Shown here: piece after piece, positions 11,221 to 22,300 of the stretch
Layout: each line of letters begins with the position of its first letter
Position numbering within the stretch: position 1 is the stretch's first letter
Assembly: GCA_029216955.1 (NCBI GenBank)
Contig: JANAVB010006999.1
Span: forward strand, 709,853 to 773,852
Direction of reading: 5' to 3'
Length of the DNA: 64,000 nt
Source of the DNA: Iris pallida
Taxonomy: Eukaryota; Streptophyta; Magnoliopsida; Asparagales; Iridaceae
Program-made: the position numbers and the translations under genes
The notes under the pieces: generated by a model
What the model was told of the DNA's origin: nothing
Databases searched by the model: none
What the model saw: only the letters and a program-made list of their open reading frames with translations

Positions 11221-12380
11221 GAGGACAATGAGGAGGACAATGACCAGGAGAATGAGCAGCAAGAGCCACAATTACCTGATGAGTTTATCTTTGATGCTGA
11301 AGGTGGCATTGTAGATGAGAAGCTTCTTTTCTTTGCACAACAAGCACAAAGGCGAAAGGGAAAGGCTGGGCGAGCCAAGAATGTTATATTTTCAGAGGAT
11401 AGGGGCCGCTATATAAAGCCTATGCTTCCCAAGGTTTGCTCTTATTGCACAATAATATTGATGATATTTGTGAAGAGTAGATTATGGCCTTGAACCAGAG
11501 TATATATTATTATTTAGAAATGTAATATAGTTGTGTTTCTAGTAGTTCTTCAATCTTTTTTTTTGGTTGGAAGGATAGTCCCTGTGGCTGCGCCCATCCA
11601 CCAAAGGCTTTGAGTCAGGACTTTCGTTTCCTATGAAGTCTCTATAGCACCTCTTTTTCCCCCTTTGGCCAAATCACTATAAAATATCAGTTACTATATT
11701 GATAATAACTTGGTTTCAATTATCTGTTAGTAGGTTGTGGATTAATTTTCAAGTTTCTTTTTCGTATTTAGTACCATCTCCTGTACCTGGTTTTGAATAT
11801 GATTCTCTTCTCAGGGCCCAGTAAAGAGACTCGCAGTTGATGCAACTCTCAGAGCAGCTGCACCATATCAAAAGCTACGGAGGGAAAAAGATGTCCACAA
11901 GACCAGAAAAGTGTTTGTTGAAAAGACTGATATGAGAGCAAAAAGAATGGCAAGAAAGGCGGGTGCCCTGGTATGTAGATATTAATAACTCATATTTAAT
12001 TTGTTTATAATTTTTCTATGGCCTTTTTTATTTTTTATTCTGCCTGGTTTCTAAATAAAGTTGAAAGTAAAACTTTGAAATCCTTGTTGATGGCTGCTAT
12101 ACTTGAAAGATGTCGTTTAATTACCATCTGACTTCACAAGCAATAGTTGCACTTGCCTTGAAATTTTATATGCCAGTGTTTCTGATCAATTGGCTACAGT
12201 TGTATACGTCTCTGTTTCTGTCAGAATCGTATCTTAACTTCTGAGATTAGTTTGCATTGTATTTTTCAACAGGTAATCTTTGTGGTTGATGCTAGTGGAA
12301 GTATGGCATTAAACCGGATGCAAAATGCTAAAGGTGCAGCACTAAAATTAATAGCAGAAAGTTATACAAGCAGATATCAG
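11221..12380 (+). pseudogene. CHLD: captured three-exon fragment of magnesium chelatase subunit D
   Basis: Three in-frame exons with canonical splice sites: 11221-11433 (71 codons), 11815-11970 (52 codons) and 12273-12380 (36 codons). Each starts after AG and ends before GT; all are phase 0 and none contains a stop. Exon 1 has an acidic Glu/Asn/Gln run, then [20 protein letters not shown] and [11 protein letters not shown]. Exon 2 has [20 protein letters not shown] and MARKAGAL. Exon 3 opens the von Willebrand/integrin I domain with [12 protein letters not shown], the MIDAS DxSxS metal site. This is the linker plus the start of the C-terminal domain of plastid ChlD, the platform subunit of the Mg-chelatase that inserts Mg into protoporphyrin IX. 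The N-terminal AAA-like part and most of the I domain are absent. The last codons read SYTSRYQ where I expect SYTSRDQ, a probable substitution. It is a fragment, not a working gene. Confidence 0.94.
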
Positions 12381-13327
12381 GTAAGAGAACAGCTACGACA
12401 TCATTGAATGCATTTCATATATATGTTCATAAAACTTGCATTGTTAGAATGAGTTTTTAAGATACCATGAGAAATAAGTGCTTTCTGGGAAACTAGAAGG
12501 TGGCTCCTCCTGATTAGATAAGGTGAGGATTTTTTTTTTGTTGTTGTTTTTTTTGTTTTTTTGAGATGGTTTGTATTAGAGAGTACAATTTGGAATAAAT
12601 TGGAATCCTTTCATTAGGCTGGAGGCCAACTATATATGGAAGAACATACATAGAAGGCTAGCTACTTCGTTAATGTTGGGCTGAGGAGGAGCATAGAATA
12701 TCTGAATAAGACAACAATGATATAAACTATACAATGACACTATTGTTAACACCCTCCTCAAACTCATGATGGGTCTACCAACAAGAGTTTGCTAAGTAAG
12801 AAAAATAAATGTAGGCATTAAGAACATAAAAAAGCAATACAATGCACTTGTGGTTGGCATAGAGTTGGTGCAGAACCAGGATGGCCTAGAGTTGGAGGAT
12901 TCTGGGATAGTAGAGACAGATTATGGAGGTAGCCAAGGAGACAGTATCAAAACATCGGGATTGGTCGACAAAGAAGTAGTCATGGGGGCTGTCGACAAGA
13001 AGCAGACACGGGGACTGGTCGACAAAGAATTAGATCACCTGAGCAATGATACCATGAAGGTAGGTGGCCCCTGTGTAGATTGCTGACTGAAAAGTTGTCA
13101 AAACGGAGATGGACTGAGGCAATTCAACAAAAACATAACACATGTAGAAGTTGGGATGCGAGCAGTAAATGGCTCTGCTGCAGCCTGGAGTCTCGAGGCA
13201 GGTGAGCTTGGTTGAGGGGAGTGGCAGATGGTAGGATTGGCGTTATCTTATAGGAGGAGCTCGCTGGAGTGTCATAGGGCCGTCATGTGGGTTTTGAAGT
13301 GGGTGATGTGAAGTTGAGCAGGGGCAG
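12381..13327 (-). mobile_element. intron-like spacer, possible Copia remnant
   Basis: After the ChlD fragment the sequence is non-coding. Near 12740-12775 the minus strand reads GAGTTTGAGGAGGG then TGTTAACA, the look of a Copia polypurine tract and LTR start. The stretch down to about 12560 could be a short LTR relic. 12850-13090 holds a 78-codon plus-strand frame with a repeated GLVDKE phrase; no family recognised. The call is weak. Confidence 0.3.
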
Positions 13328-13466
13328 ACTCGCTTTCCTCCTATTGTTGCTCCCATCAAGTGCACCGTCCTTCCATTGATCAAGAGTAAAGAGTTTGATG
13401 ATGTCGCGAAATTAATTTCAAAATTGTTAAGAGCCGCTGGGATCTCTCATATTATAGATATTACAG
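13328..13466 (+). pseudogene. captured exon of glycyl-tRNA synthetase (anticodon-binding domain)
   Basis: Flanked by an acceptor (GGGGCAG) and a donor (GTATGCC), it translates to RFPPIVAPIKCTVLPLIKSK followed by FDDVAKLISKLLRAAGISHI and IDITG. This is the start of the C-terminal anticodon-binding domain of eukaryotic glycyl-tRNA synthetase. No stop occurs in the 139-nt exon. In a normal gene at least one further exon should separate this from the exon at 9195-9419. Here a ChlD fragment lies between them instead, so the element was assembled in more than one step or has lost material. Confidence 0.88.
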
Positions 13467-13577
13467 GTATGCCTAATGTTAGAGAGGAAACAACCCTTAC
13501 ATAGCATAATGGAAGAACATGATTAAAATAGCCAATAACAGATAAGCCCTTTATTGTTGTCTGTATCTTATTGTAAT

Positions 13578-13629
13578 GAAGAAGAAGAAGAAGAAGAAGA
13601 AGAAGAAGAAGAAGAAGAAGAAGAAGAAC
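13578..13629. repeat. (GAA)n microsatellite
   Basis: About 17 uninterrupted GAA units. The minus-strand poly-leucine frame here is an artefact. Confidence 0.97.
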
Positions 13630-14131
13630 AAAATAATTAGAACTAGGCAAACAAGAACACTGATTAACATATATATTGGATATATGCATTTCTTGTGAAG
13701 CAGGCTTCCAGTTTGGCTATGGTATGAACAATATATATATATTGTATTATGTTTCAGTTACAAATTGATGAGAACCCCAGTTTTTGTGACTAACAATTCT
13801 TCTCAATCTTTTGCCACTTATGTGCTAGAAATTTTTATTATTTTAAGTAACGACAAATCTACATTCCATGAAAATTGGTTGACTGATTAGATAATTTACT
13901 GAATGCTTCATTTGGCCGAGTACTAGTTAATTGATCTGCAAGGTTTAGAGGAAGTTAACATGCTCTAATTCTTGAGGCCTTTATACCGTATTAGCATTGT
14001 TTGTTACTGCAGTTTGTGTTACATTTCGTGCACAAAATAATGCATGCATAGGTTCACTTGATGCTATGTGGTTTTACATATGAACATCTTTATATGTTTA
14101 ACATAATCTACTATCATTCACTTTTATGCAG

Positions 14132-14340
14132 GTTATTGAAAAATAATGAATTGGATGGTCAAGTTCCAGAAAAACTCATTCAATTGGTGTACATGGTGGC
14201 AGGACGAAATGTACCAATTCGGTTCGATCTGAACGTCAGGGAGTGAGGAGGCGAGCTGATGCAGGTCTTCTGACACAATGTGGCAGGACGAAATGTTCCA
14301 GAAAAACTCTATTCAATTGGTGTACATGGTAGAGGAAGAG
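14132..14340 (+). pseudogene. captured, partly duplicated exon of an LRR (malectin-type) protein
   Basis: After a splice acceptor (TTATGCAG, ending 14131) the frame reads LLKNNELDGQVPEKL, a plant extracellular LRR signature of the NxLxGxVPxxL type. A second partial copy of the same exon follows at about 14281-14330 ('gttccagaaaaactctattcaattggtgtacat'), whose frame gives PEKLYSIGVHG. The first copy lacks one T relative to the second (ctcatt versus ctctatt) and so shifts frame. I associate LDGQVPEKLYSIGVHG with LRR proteins carrying a malectin-like ectodomain, but the exact subfamily is uncertain. Confidence 0.65.
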
Positions 14341-14344
14341 GCTC

Positions 14345-14869
14345 ACCAGTGCTGCAGTACACTTCCTCTGACACAATGTTGTAGAGCAATTCTTCAACGA
14401 TGTAAAATTCAGAATCATTTGTAAAGTTAACTTTTGTAAACTAAACTTTTATACTTAACTTTTGTTGGATTTAAATATTTTTGTTGAACTTAAATACCAT
14501 TTATAATGATAGTTGCAGTGTGGATTAATTACTTGCCATATGGTTGAAATGTAATGAAATTGATTGGTTGTAGTTTAGTTACGAGTTGAATGCATGTTCG
14601 TGGTTCGATTTTTTTAAAAATTGTATTTACAACGGTTACAATGAGTGGACAATGGTGACAGAAAAATACATTGTAGTCACACTAATAACCGTGACCACAT
14701 TATAATTCCTAACGGTAATAACCGTGAAGAATTATAATTTCCTAACGGTTATTACCGTTACGAAAAATATAATTCGTCACGGTTATTACCGTTACAAAAT
14801 TATTACCACGCCCAAACCGTAACACTTATTACCGTGACGAAAAATAATTGTCACGGTAATAACCGTGAG
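14345..14869. other. 3' non-coding and subterminal region of the Pack-CACTA
   Basis: AT-rich text to 14620, then from 14630 a cluster of AACGGTTA/TAACCGTT motifs in both orientations, mirroring 7495-7640. This is the usual subterminal transposase-binding architecture of CACTA elements. Confidence 0.75.
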
Positions 14870-14892
14870 GAATTGCTTGTTTTGGTGTAGTG
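14870..14892 (-). repeat. right terminal inverted repeat of the Pack-CACTA
   Basis: Reverse complement of 7463-7485 without mismatch; followed by the AGC target duplication. Confidence 0.93.
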
Positions 14893-15994
14893 AGCCCTAT
14901 GTCACTATTTTGCTTGCGTCACTCTCACCTCACGTAGGGTGTAGCAGATTCCTCCGTATGCTTGTTATCCAGGTTGGCCGGCATGACTTTTTTGTGAGAT
15001 TTTCGTGTGATTGTCGGGCCAAGTGGATAGCCTGATCATGATTCTCTAGCCGATCACATAACGCTCTAATAATTCAAGTCACATTTTATATATATTTATC
15101 ATAAGAGGCTAAGTTCTGTTCGGGAGAAGGGTTACAACCCCGGTCCTTGTTTGGTTTAAGGGTTGTAACTCGACTTCAGAATAGTTCCCAAGCTATCCTA
15201 TATGTATATTGTCGTCCTATTCAGTACTCACATCTGTTATACATTTTCTGCTGATTTTACCCTATATTTCATATGTTCTACATGCTTTTATGATATACTT
15301 TGATTGGAGGCTAGGTTCTGATCGGGAGGAGGATTACAACCCCGGTCCTTGTTTGGTTTACGGGTTGTAAGTCAGCTTTCGAATGGCTCCAATGTTTTTT
15401 CCATATCTTTGTCTTGTATTTTATTATACTGTCTCTTATAGAATTTGTCAATTCATATGGAACTGCTGTTGGTGTTTGTACTTGCTCATTTTCCTGACAG
15501 GATACCGTTGATATATTACAGATGTTTCTGAGGCAGGCTGCTCGACCTACTATGGGGTCGAGACAGATGGAGACTTAGGCCAGGGCTGTGGCCTGATAGT
15601 TGAGCCCTAGACTTTATACTCCCAGAGTAGTTAGCTTAGTTAGGCTTGCCTGGACTGCGATCCAGCTTTTGTTTTAGACTGTAGTAGTTTATATTCATAT
15701 TTTGTGACTCTGTGATGTTATTTGTTTCTCTCTAGCTGTGTTGGATGTGGAACTCATTTTTCGTTTTCATATCTATCATGTTTCTATTTCGTGCTATCTA
15801 TCCTAGTTTGTTTTTGTGATTGAGACTGTATTGCTATGTCACCTCCATTCGGAGTGTATATACTGTATAGGTACCTTTTTACTGTTTAGTGTAGTTTTTG
15901 TAGATGACCTATACAGCGTTCTACCGCCGATTATGCGACGTAGGCTGGACGTAACCGCGTACCTGTGCCCCTAATCAGGGTGCGGGTCGTGACA
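14893..15994 (+). mobile_element. right part of gypsy-type LTR-B
   Basis: Continues the LTR interrupted at 7462. A line with 'ccccggtccttgtttggttta' is present twice (about 15138 and 15340), an internal duplication, and resembles one in LTR-A. The end 'gttctaccgccga…gcgacgtaggctggac…ggtgcgggtcgtgaca' closely matches the end of the LTR at 43569-48896, so the two belong to one family. Adding the left part gives an LTR of roughly 3 kb. I find no coding sequence. Confidence 0.65.
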
Positions 15995-16019
15995 AAAGCC
16001 AACAACCACTACCAAAATT

Positions 16020-16805
16020 TGTCGATTTAGCGACGGCCAGATCCGTCGCCAGTCCGACGAAAATTTCTATTAATGACCGATCACTGACGGGTTTTGGCCA
16101 AAAAAATCCGTCGGTAATCAGCTCGTCGCTAATAATGGTCCGTCGCTACGTAGTCGTCAAGCGACGGACTAGCGACGGCATTTCGACTTCACAATACGAA
16201 GAATAAGCGACTACTTGCCGACGGACTGTCGTCCCTTTCAAGTATTAAATATTGAACTGTTTAGCCAATAGCGACGTTAAGTTCCGTCGGTAACCCGTCG
16301 TAATAGCGTATCAGAGTGTATCGTTCCGTCGCTAATCCGTCGACCGCCGTCGATAACAAAGGACATATTAGCGACAGTTTTCTGACGAAAAATTCGTCGA
16401 CCAGGTTCTGGAAGAGACAGGCATTTCCAGCACCATGGCGATAGATGAGTCGTCACTATTCCGTCGCTAGGCCGTCGACAGAGCGACTAATTAGTGGCGG
16501 ATTATCCATCTCCTCGGTTCTGGAAATGTCTAGCCTTTCCAGAACCTTGTCGACGGATTATCCGTCGCTACGCCGTCGCGAGAGGGACTGATTAGTGGCT
16601 GATTATCAGTCGCCTTGGCGACGGCTAATCCGTCGTTATTCCGTCGAACTATATACCACCAGAACCTTGCCGACGGATATTCTGTCGATCACCCGTCGCT
16701 ACCTGGAAACAGTTTCAAATCTCCAGTTAGCGACGGCTGATCCGTCGAAAATCAGTCAGAAACTGGGAATATTCGTCGCTAACCAGTCACTAGTCCGTCG
16801 CTAAA
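16020..16805. repeat. left subterminal GCGACGG repeats
   Basis: Dozens of TAGCGACGG/CCGTCGCTA variants in both orientations at about 15-40-bp spacing. In En/Spm elements such subterminal repeats bind the TNPA-type protein; the binding is inferred here. 16806-17150 is AT-rich with a repeated phrase 'cacaccaattatccaa' (four copies). Confidence 0.85.
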
Positions 16806-17253
16806 TGAGATTTTTTGGAAAAAAATTACAGCACTTTCCCTGTTCACAAAAATATGCATAAACCAAACCAATATATAATGCACACCAATTATCCAACAAT
16901 TACATAGACCAAATATATAACGCACACCAATTATCCAAGAATCATATAGACCAAATATGCACATACGAATTTAATACACACCAATTATCCAAGAATCACA
17001 GACCAAACCAAATTAGTAGGAAATAAACATCAATTATCCTGAAGAGTAACATAATATCTGGTGCTATAATCCGATTATAGCACAATTAATCCAAAGATCT
17101 CACAAATATTCTAAATTTTCTTAATACAATATTTTAAGAAGAAAGAGGAGGTCGATTGTCCGGTGGTGGTAATCCCAGCTGCGACCGACGAATATACTCC
17201 TCCACTAGGTACGGCGGCAAGCCGTTGTAGATACTGCTCGGAAGTCGGCATAG

Positions 17254-19057
17254 CTACTCTGGCGACATCAGATCCAGGAGTGACGTCACAGTCGTAGACG
17301 GTACCACAGGGGCATCAGGGTTGAAAGAAAGATGACCCACGGAAGAAGGACCGACACCAGCAGTCGACGGACCAGTAGAAGACGGACCAATACCATCAGC
17401 AGACGGACCTGCAGCAGCAGACGGAGACAGAAAGTACGTGGCAAATTGCTCCCGCAAGGACGACACTGCCTCGTGCATCTGCGTAAACTGCGACCTAATA
17501 TCATCGTCTGTCGGGGCCATGGAAGGAGGCAATATCGGTAGAAATCTCTGCGTCGCCATGTGCAACGGCCCTAGGGAGCCGACTCCGTACAGGAGCCCTT
17601 TATTAAAGCCGCCAACGATATCTACGAACAAGTCGTTACGAGCAACCAAAGAAGAGGGCGTCCGGGCGGGCATCGTTTCACCGACATCCTCGGTGTCAGT
17701 TAACTGAGCCCGACTAAGGGCCTCACAATACGCAGCCTATCAAATAATGTGTTTACATTATAAGATTTACCTAAGTTGTAATCTAAATCCTATGTTTCAC
17801 TAAGTTAAGTATGAATCCTAAGTTTACCTAAGTTATAGTCCGAATACTTTTAATTCTAACATAAATCTCATAAACATAAGTACTTACATCAGTCTCCTTG
17901 GCCCTATCGTCGACGAAGCTTCCGTCCTTCCGTCTTTTGTGCGTATGCTGGAACACGTCGTGTATGGTGACCGATTCTGGTGCCCTTCCCTCCTTTACCG
18001 CCCGTTGGGCCTGCATACAAAATTTCCGTAGAACGTCGATAACTCCTTTAATTAATAATACCTAATTCGATAGTAAAATAAATTTACGGTAGCTCACCAG
18101 ATCTGCAAGCGTCGCTGCGTGGGACCTTAATCCCCCCGTATGAAGGCCCGCAGCCTGTCGGTTCGCCTTCGCCTTCTCTGATTTCTCCTTGTACGCAGGG
18201 GTATCCATCATACCTAAGAGGTCCTCATAATACTCCTGCCGGATCCAATTCGGCCTCGTATGCCCCATTTTCAGGTCATGAAATATATCCCGTATCTTCT
18301 TCGAGGCAGCGCTTCTGTAGGTCCTAAGGATCACGTCCTCGCGATGGGGGGGCCACCAGTACGTCGTCTAACATAGAAATTTAATTATTACGTAATTTAA
18401 AAAATGGTTGATTAAAGAGTAACTAATAATTAACCAGATGATATAGATATATACCCTCAACTCGTCGAACTAGACGTACTTCACGTTTAGGGGCACCGAC
18501 GAAAAGTTGAGGTAGGGACCGTGGAAGTTAGCCCTGATAATTTCTCCAAGAGGCCTGCCAACATTAAACAGAAAAAATTACAAAGAAGAAATGACTGGAT
18601 TATTAACTTGAATAAATGAAAGAAATTTAAAAAATTATCATAAATTTACTTACGAGGTCCCCGCGGGCCATAGCTCTCGTCAGAACTCGCCTCTCGGCCT
18701 CTCTGGTGCCGTCGGAGGATCTGCGGGCCCGCATATGTACTCCCCAGTAACCGGATGGAACCGAGTATGGGGGTACTCTGGGGCCCACTGTGCAGTAACT
18801 GGGGCATCCCCTGGTGGATTCGCTGCTGGTGGTTCCGATAGCAAAACGGATTCGCTAGCAGATCCGGACTCATGTCTCGATGAAGTGGTCGATCGAGGGC
18901 GGGATGCGTCTGTGCCCGGGGTACTCTCCGGGTCGGGTTCGCTCGATGGGGTCACATCCCGGGAACTTTGAATGCGACCACGACCACCAGCACTACTACG
19001 ACCACGACCACGACCCGTACCACCACCACCACCACCACGACCACGGCCAGCCATCAT
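17254..19057 (-). pseudogene. TNPA-like gene of CACTA A
   Basis: Reading leftward: a 5'-leader intron acceptor (TTTACAG, about 19061) directly precedes tandem ATGs. A glycine/arginine-rich N-terminus follows (GRGRGGGGGGTGRGRGRS), then a Ser/Pro-rich stretch to about 18680. A later exon (about 18334-18097) encodes YRSAASKKIRDIFHDLKMGH and AYKEKSEKAKANRQ, matching the plant Ptta/En/Spm family (Transposase_24). Further exons give KEGRAPESVTIHDVFQHTHK and a C-terminal part with MHEAVSSLREQFATYF, ending at 17254. The protein would bind the subterminal repeats. Region 18335-18650 is poorly resolved and may be damaged. Element C has a homologue on the opposite strand at 27261-29313. Confidence 0.7.
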
Positions 19058-19303
19058 GACCTGTAAATAGAACACAAAAACATAATTAACAATATAAAAG
19101 TGTAAATGGATATAAAAAATTAAACTAAAATATACATACTACCAGTAGGGAGACGAGTGACGCCGCGACAAAAAAGACTAGGAGTGCCATCTGCACTAAG
19201 TAAATAATCGAATGAAAAAAACATGAATTCACGTAATTTCTTTTATGAGGTCAAACTTAATTCACGTAATTGGAAGTGTTTTTAATATACAACAATATTT
19301 AAC

Positions 19304-22300
19304 CTAATCATCATCTTTGTTCTCATCCTCGGCCTCGTCTTCATCATCATCCTCCTCATCCTCATCCTCATCATTATCTTCATCGTCGATTTCATATGTA
19401 TCCTCATCCCCATCAAATTCTTCTTCTTCTTCTTCTTCTTCTTCTTTTTCTTCTTCTTCTTCGTCTTCTTCATCTTCTTCTTCTTCTTCTGCCTCAATAT
19501 TTGGGACAAGATGCCTCTTTCTCCCCTGGTTGACAGCTAAGTCTTGTGTATCAACCTCTTCCTTTCCTCTATTTTCCTCAATAATATCTTCAGCATCCAT
19601 TGTATCTGAGTGTTGTCCCAAGTATTGGGACTTTTCGATCTGGTCCTCTTGATATGCTGGGTCTCCAACGTTGAATGTATTTCTAGATTTAATCTTGCAT
19701 ACTGCCCACCAGTCAAATCGATCTCTACGACGCCTTGGGTAGCTTGTATAGTAGACTTGAACAGCCTGATTTGCTATCGCAAATGTATCGGACCCTCTAT
19801 ACCTCCTGCGATGATTTATATCGACGAATCCAAATTGTTTATCGATTCTCCAACCGATATTTGGTGTCGTATCGAACCACTCACATTTGAACATCACAAT
19901 ATGCATATCATATGGGCCAGTATATTATAAATCTACAATATCCCGAAGCACTCCATAATAGTCAAAGTCCGGCTCGTCGTCATAGATGGTGCCTCTTATG
20001 CAAACACCGGAATCCTTGGTACTGATGCCGTCATTGATAAATTCGACATTTATAGCATTCTGAGTTGACTTAAACCTGAAGCCATTAACGACATAGCCTG
20101 GCCAAGTCTTTATTTGCTTCTTCGGTCCCAATGCCAGATAACGAACACTCTCATGAGTGAGTGATATTTCAGGCAATAAAACCTGTAAACAAATATTTAT
20201 AATTTAAATGTTTCAGATTATATATTTATATTCTATAATCACAGTTACTTACATATTTGCGAAACCATGACGGAAATGTACAATCAACCTCTCTTTGAAG
20301 TCTCTCATCGGTAATATCGGGTGTCCTCATTTTGACTTCATCTCTAAATACACTATTAGAGAAAATAAGAATATATAAGTGTAGTCACTTACTTCATCAA
20401 ATTCGAGATTATAACGAGTGCAAGTGTACTGACTTACTTCTCCAAATCTCTCACTTCTTGTATGTCACAGTTTAACAAGACATATCGATGAGCGGCATCA
20501 TACTCGTCGTCTGTCAACCACCGTCTTTTACTAGCCCCAACAGGGTTGTCCCTTACATTGAATATTCCTCCATCCTCAACGTCGTCGTCATTCCTTTGAG
20601 GTCTATTTCGATTTGTCTTAACATGAGTATCGAAATAATTGGAGCAGAAGTTTGACACCTCTTCGATAAGATATGCTTCGCATATCGTAGCCTCTATATG
20701 AGCTTTGTTGCTAACTTTCTTCTTTAGATGGTGTAGGTATCTAAAGAGACAAATTATCTTGAGAATTAAGAAAGAATTTTAAAACACACTAAAATTCAAC
20801 TTAAATTATATCGATTTTTATGTACCTTTCAAATGGGTACATCCATCGGTAATGAACAGATGCACCGACACGGGCTTCGTATGCTAGATGAATCGGTAGA
20901 TGCTCCATGCTGTCGAAGAAGCCAGGAGAAAATATTTTCTCCAACTTGTAAATTGTTAAGATAATCTTCTCCTCAAGTTCAACCATGTGTTGCACAGTCA
21001 ACTTAGTTGAACAAATATCCCTAAAAAATATTGATAGTTCGGCCAACGGAACCCATACAGCAGAAGGCAACAACTCTTTCAAAGCAATGGGCAGTAATCT
21101 TTCCATAAACACGTGGCAGTCATGACTCTTTATTCCCGTTAGCTTGCGTTTATTGAGATCAACGCATCTAGACAAATTCGACACATAGCCGTCGGGAAAT
21201 CTTAAAGTAGATACCCACTTGCAGATTATTAATCTATCTTCCTTGCTCAATGTGTATTGTGCTATCGTCTTACTTAATTGTCCAGTAGCTTCCCTTTGTA
21301 TCAAGTTCAGATAAGGATGCTTGCATATCTCGGCAATGTCTTGTCTTGCTTTTGGATTGTCCTTCGTCTTTCCTTTAATGTCCATGACGGTATTGAAGAC
21401 ATTATCGAACGCATTCTTTTCGATATGCATAACATCAAGATTATGCCTTATAAGATTATCTTTCCAATAAGGCAAGTCCCAGAAGATACTCCGTTTGGTC
21501 CAGTTATGGGTTTGTACCCATCGACACGATTGTTCGATAGATCTTTCATTACAGTGGGCAAGTCCTTTACATCTTCCCAAATATCTTATTCTGACAATCT
21601 GGCAGGTGGTTAAGAAAATTCTTGTTTCCCAGCTCTGAACGCGTCTTTGTTCTTTCTCCAAGGATGACTCGCGGGCAGAAATTGACGATGACAATCAAAG
21701 AAAAAAGTTTTTCCTCCATGCTTAAGGCGGAACGCCTTACTATTTTGCATGCATATCGGACAAGATAGGGTACCGTGAGTACTCCATCCTGACAGCATAC
21801 CGTATGCGAGAAAATCATTGATTGTCCACATCAGTGAAGCTCTCATCTGAAAGTTCTGTTTCCTAGAAATATCATAGGTCGTGACGCCGATCTCCCACAG
21901 CTGTTTCAGCTTATCTACCAACGGCTGTAAATATATATCGATATTCTTCGTCAGATTTTTGGGACCCGGTATGATAGCTGTCAAGAACATATAAGGAGTC
22001 TTCATACACATCCATGGTGGCAGATTGTAAGGGGTCAGAATGACCGGCCAGCAGGAGTATTGAGATCCCGACTGCCCGAAAGGGGCGAATCCATCAGAAC
22101 ATAGCCCCATGCGTACATTTCTAGGCTTTGCAGCAAAATCTGGATGGCAAAAATCGAAATATTTCCATGCCTCTCCATCCGAAGGATGTGACAATTCTCC
22201 ATCGTCCTTTGTGCGTTCTTCGTTGTGCCATGTCATGTGTTCTGCTGTATTCTGAGACATACATCCTCTGCAAGCGCTTCGTGATCGACAAGTAATGCAT

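Larger units (their letters stand above)
7463..14892 (+). mobile_element. non-autonomous gene-capturing CACTA (Pack-CACTA) element
   Basis: The ends are perfect 23-bp inverted repeats beginning CACTACACCAAAACAAGC (7463-7485 and 14870-14892), flanked by the 3-bp direct repeat AGC (7460-7462 and 14893-14895). This is the signature of En/Spm superfamily transposition. Subterminal regions (about 7495-7640 and 14630-14870) are full of palindromic AACGGTTATTACCGTT-type motifs, the likely transposase-binding sites. There is no transposase gene. Instead the interior carries exon fragments of glycyl-tRNA synthetase, Mg-chelatase subunit D and an LRR protein, all on the plus strand with intron-like spacers and splice sites. 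Length 7430 bp. It sits inside LTR-B and must have been moved in trans. The strand is set by the captured genes. Confidence 0.92.
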
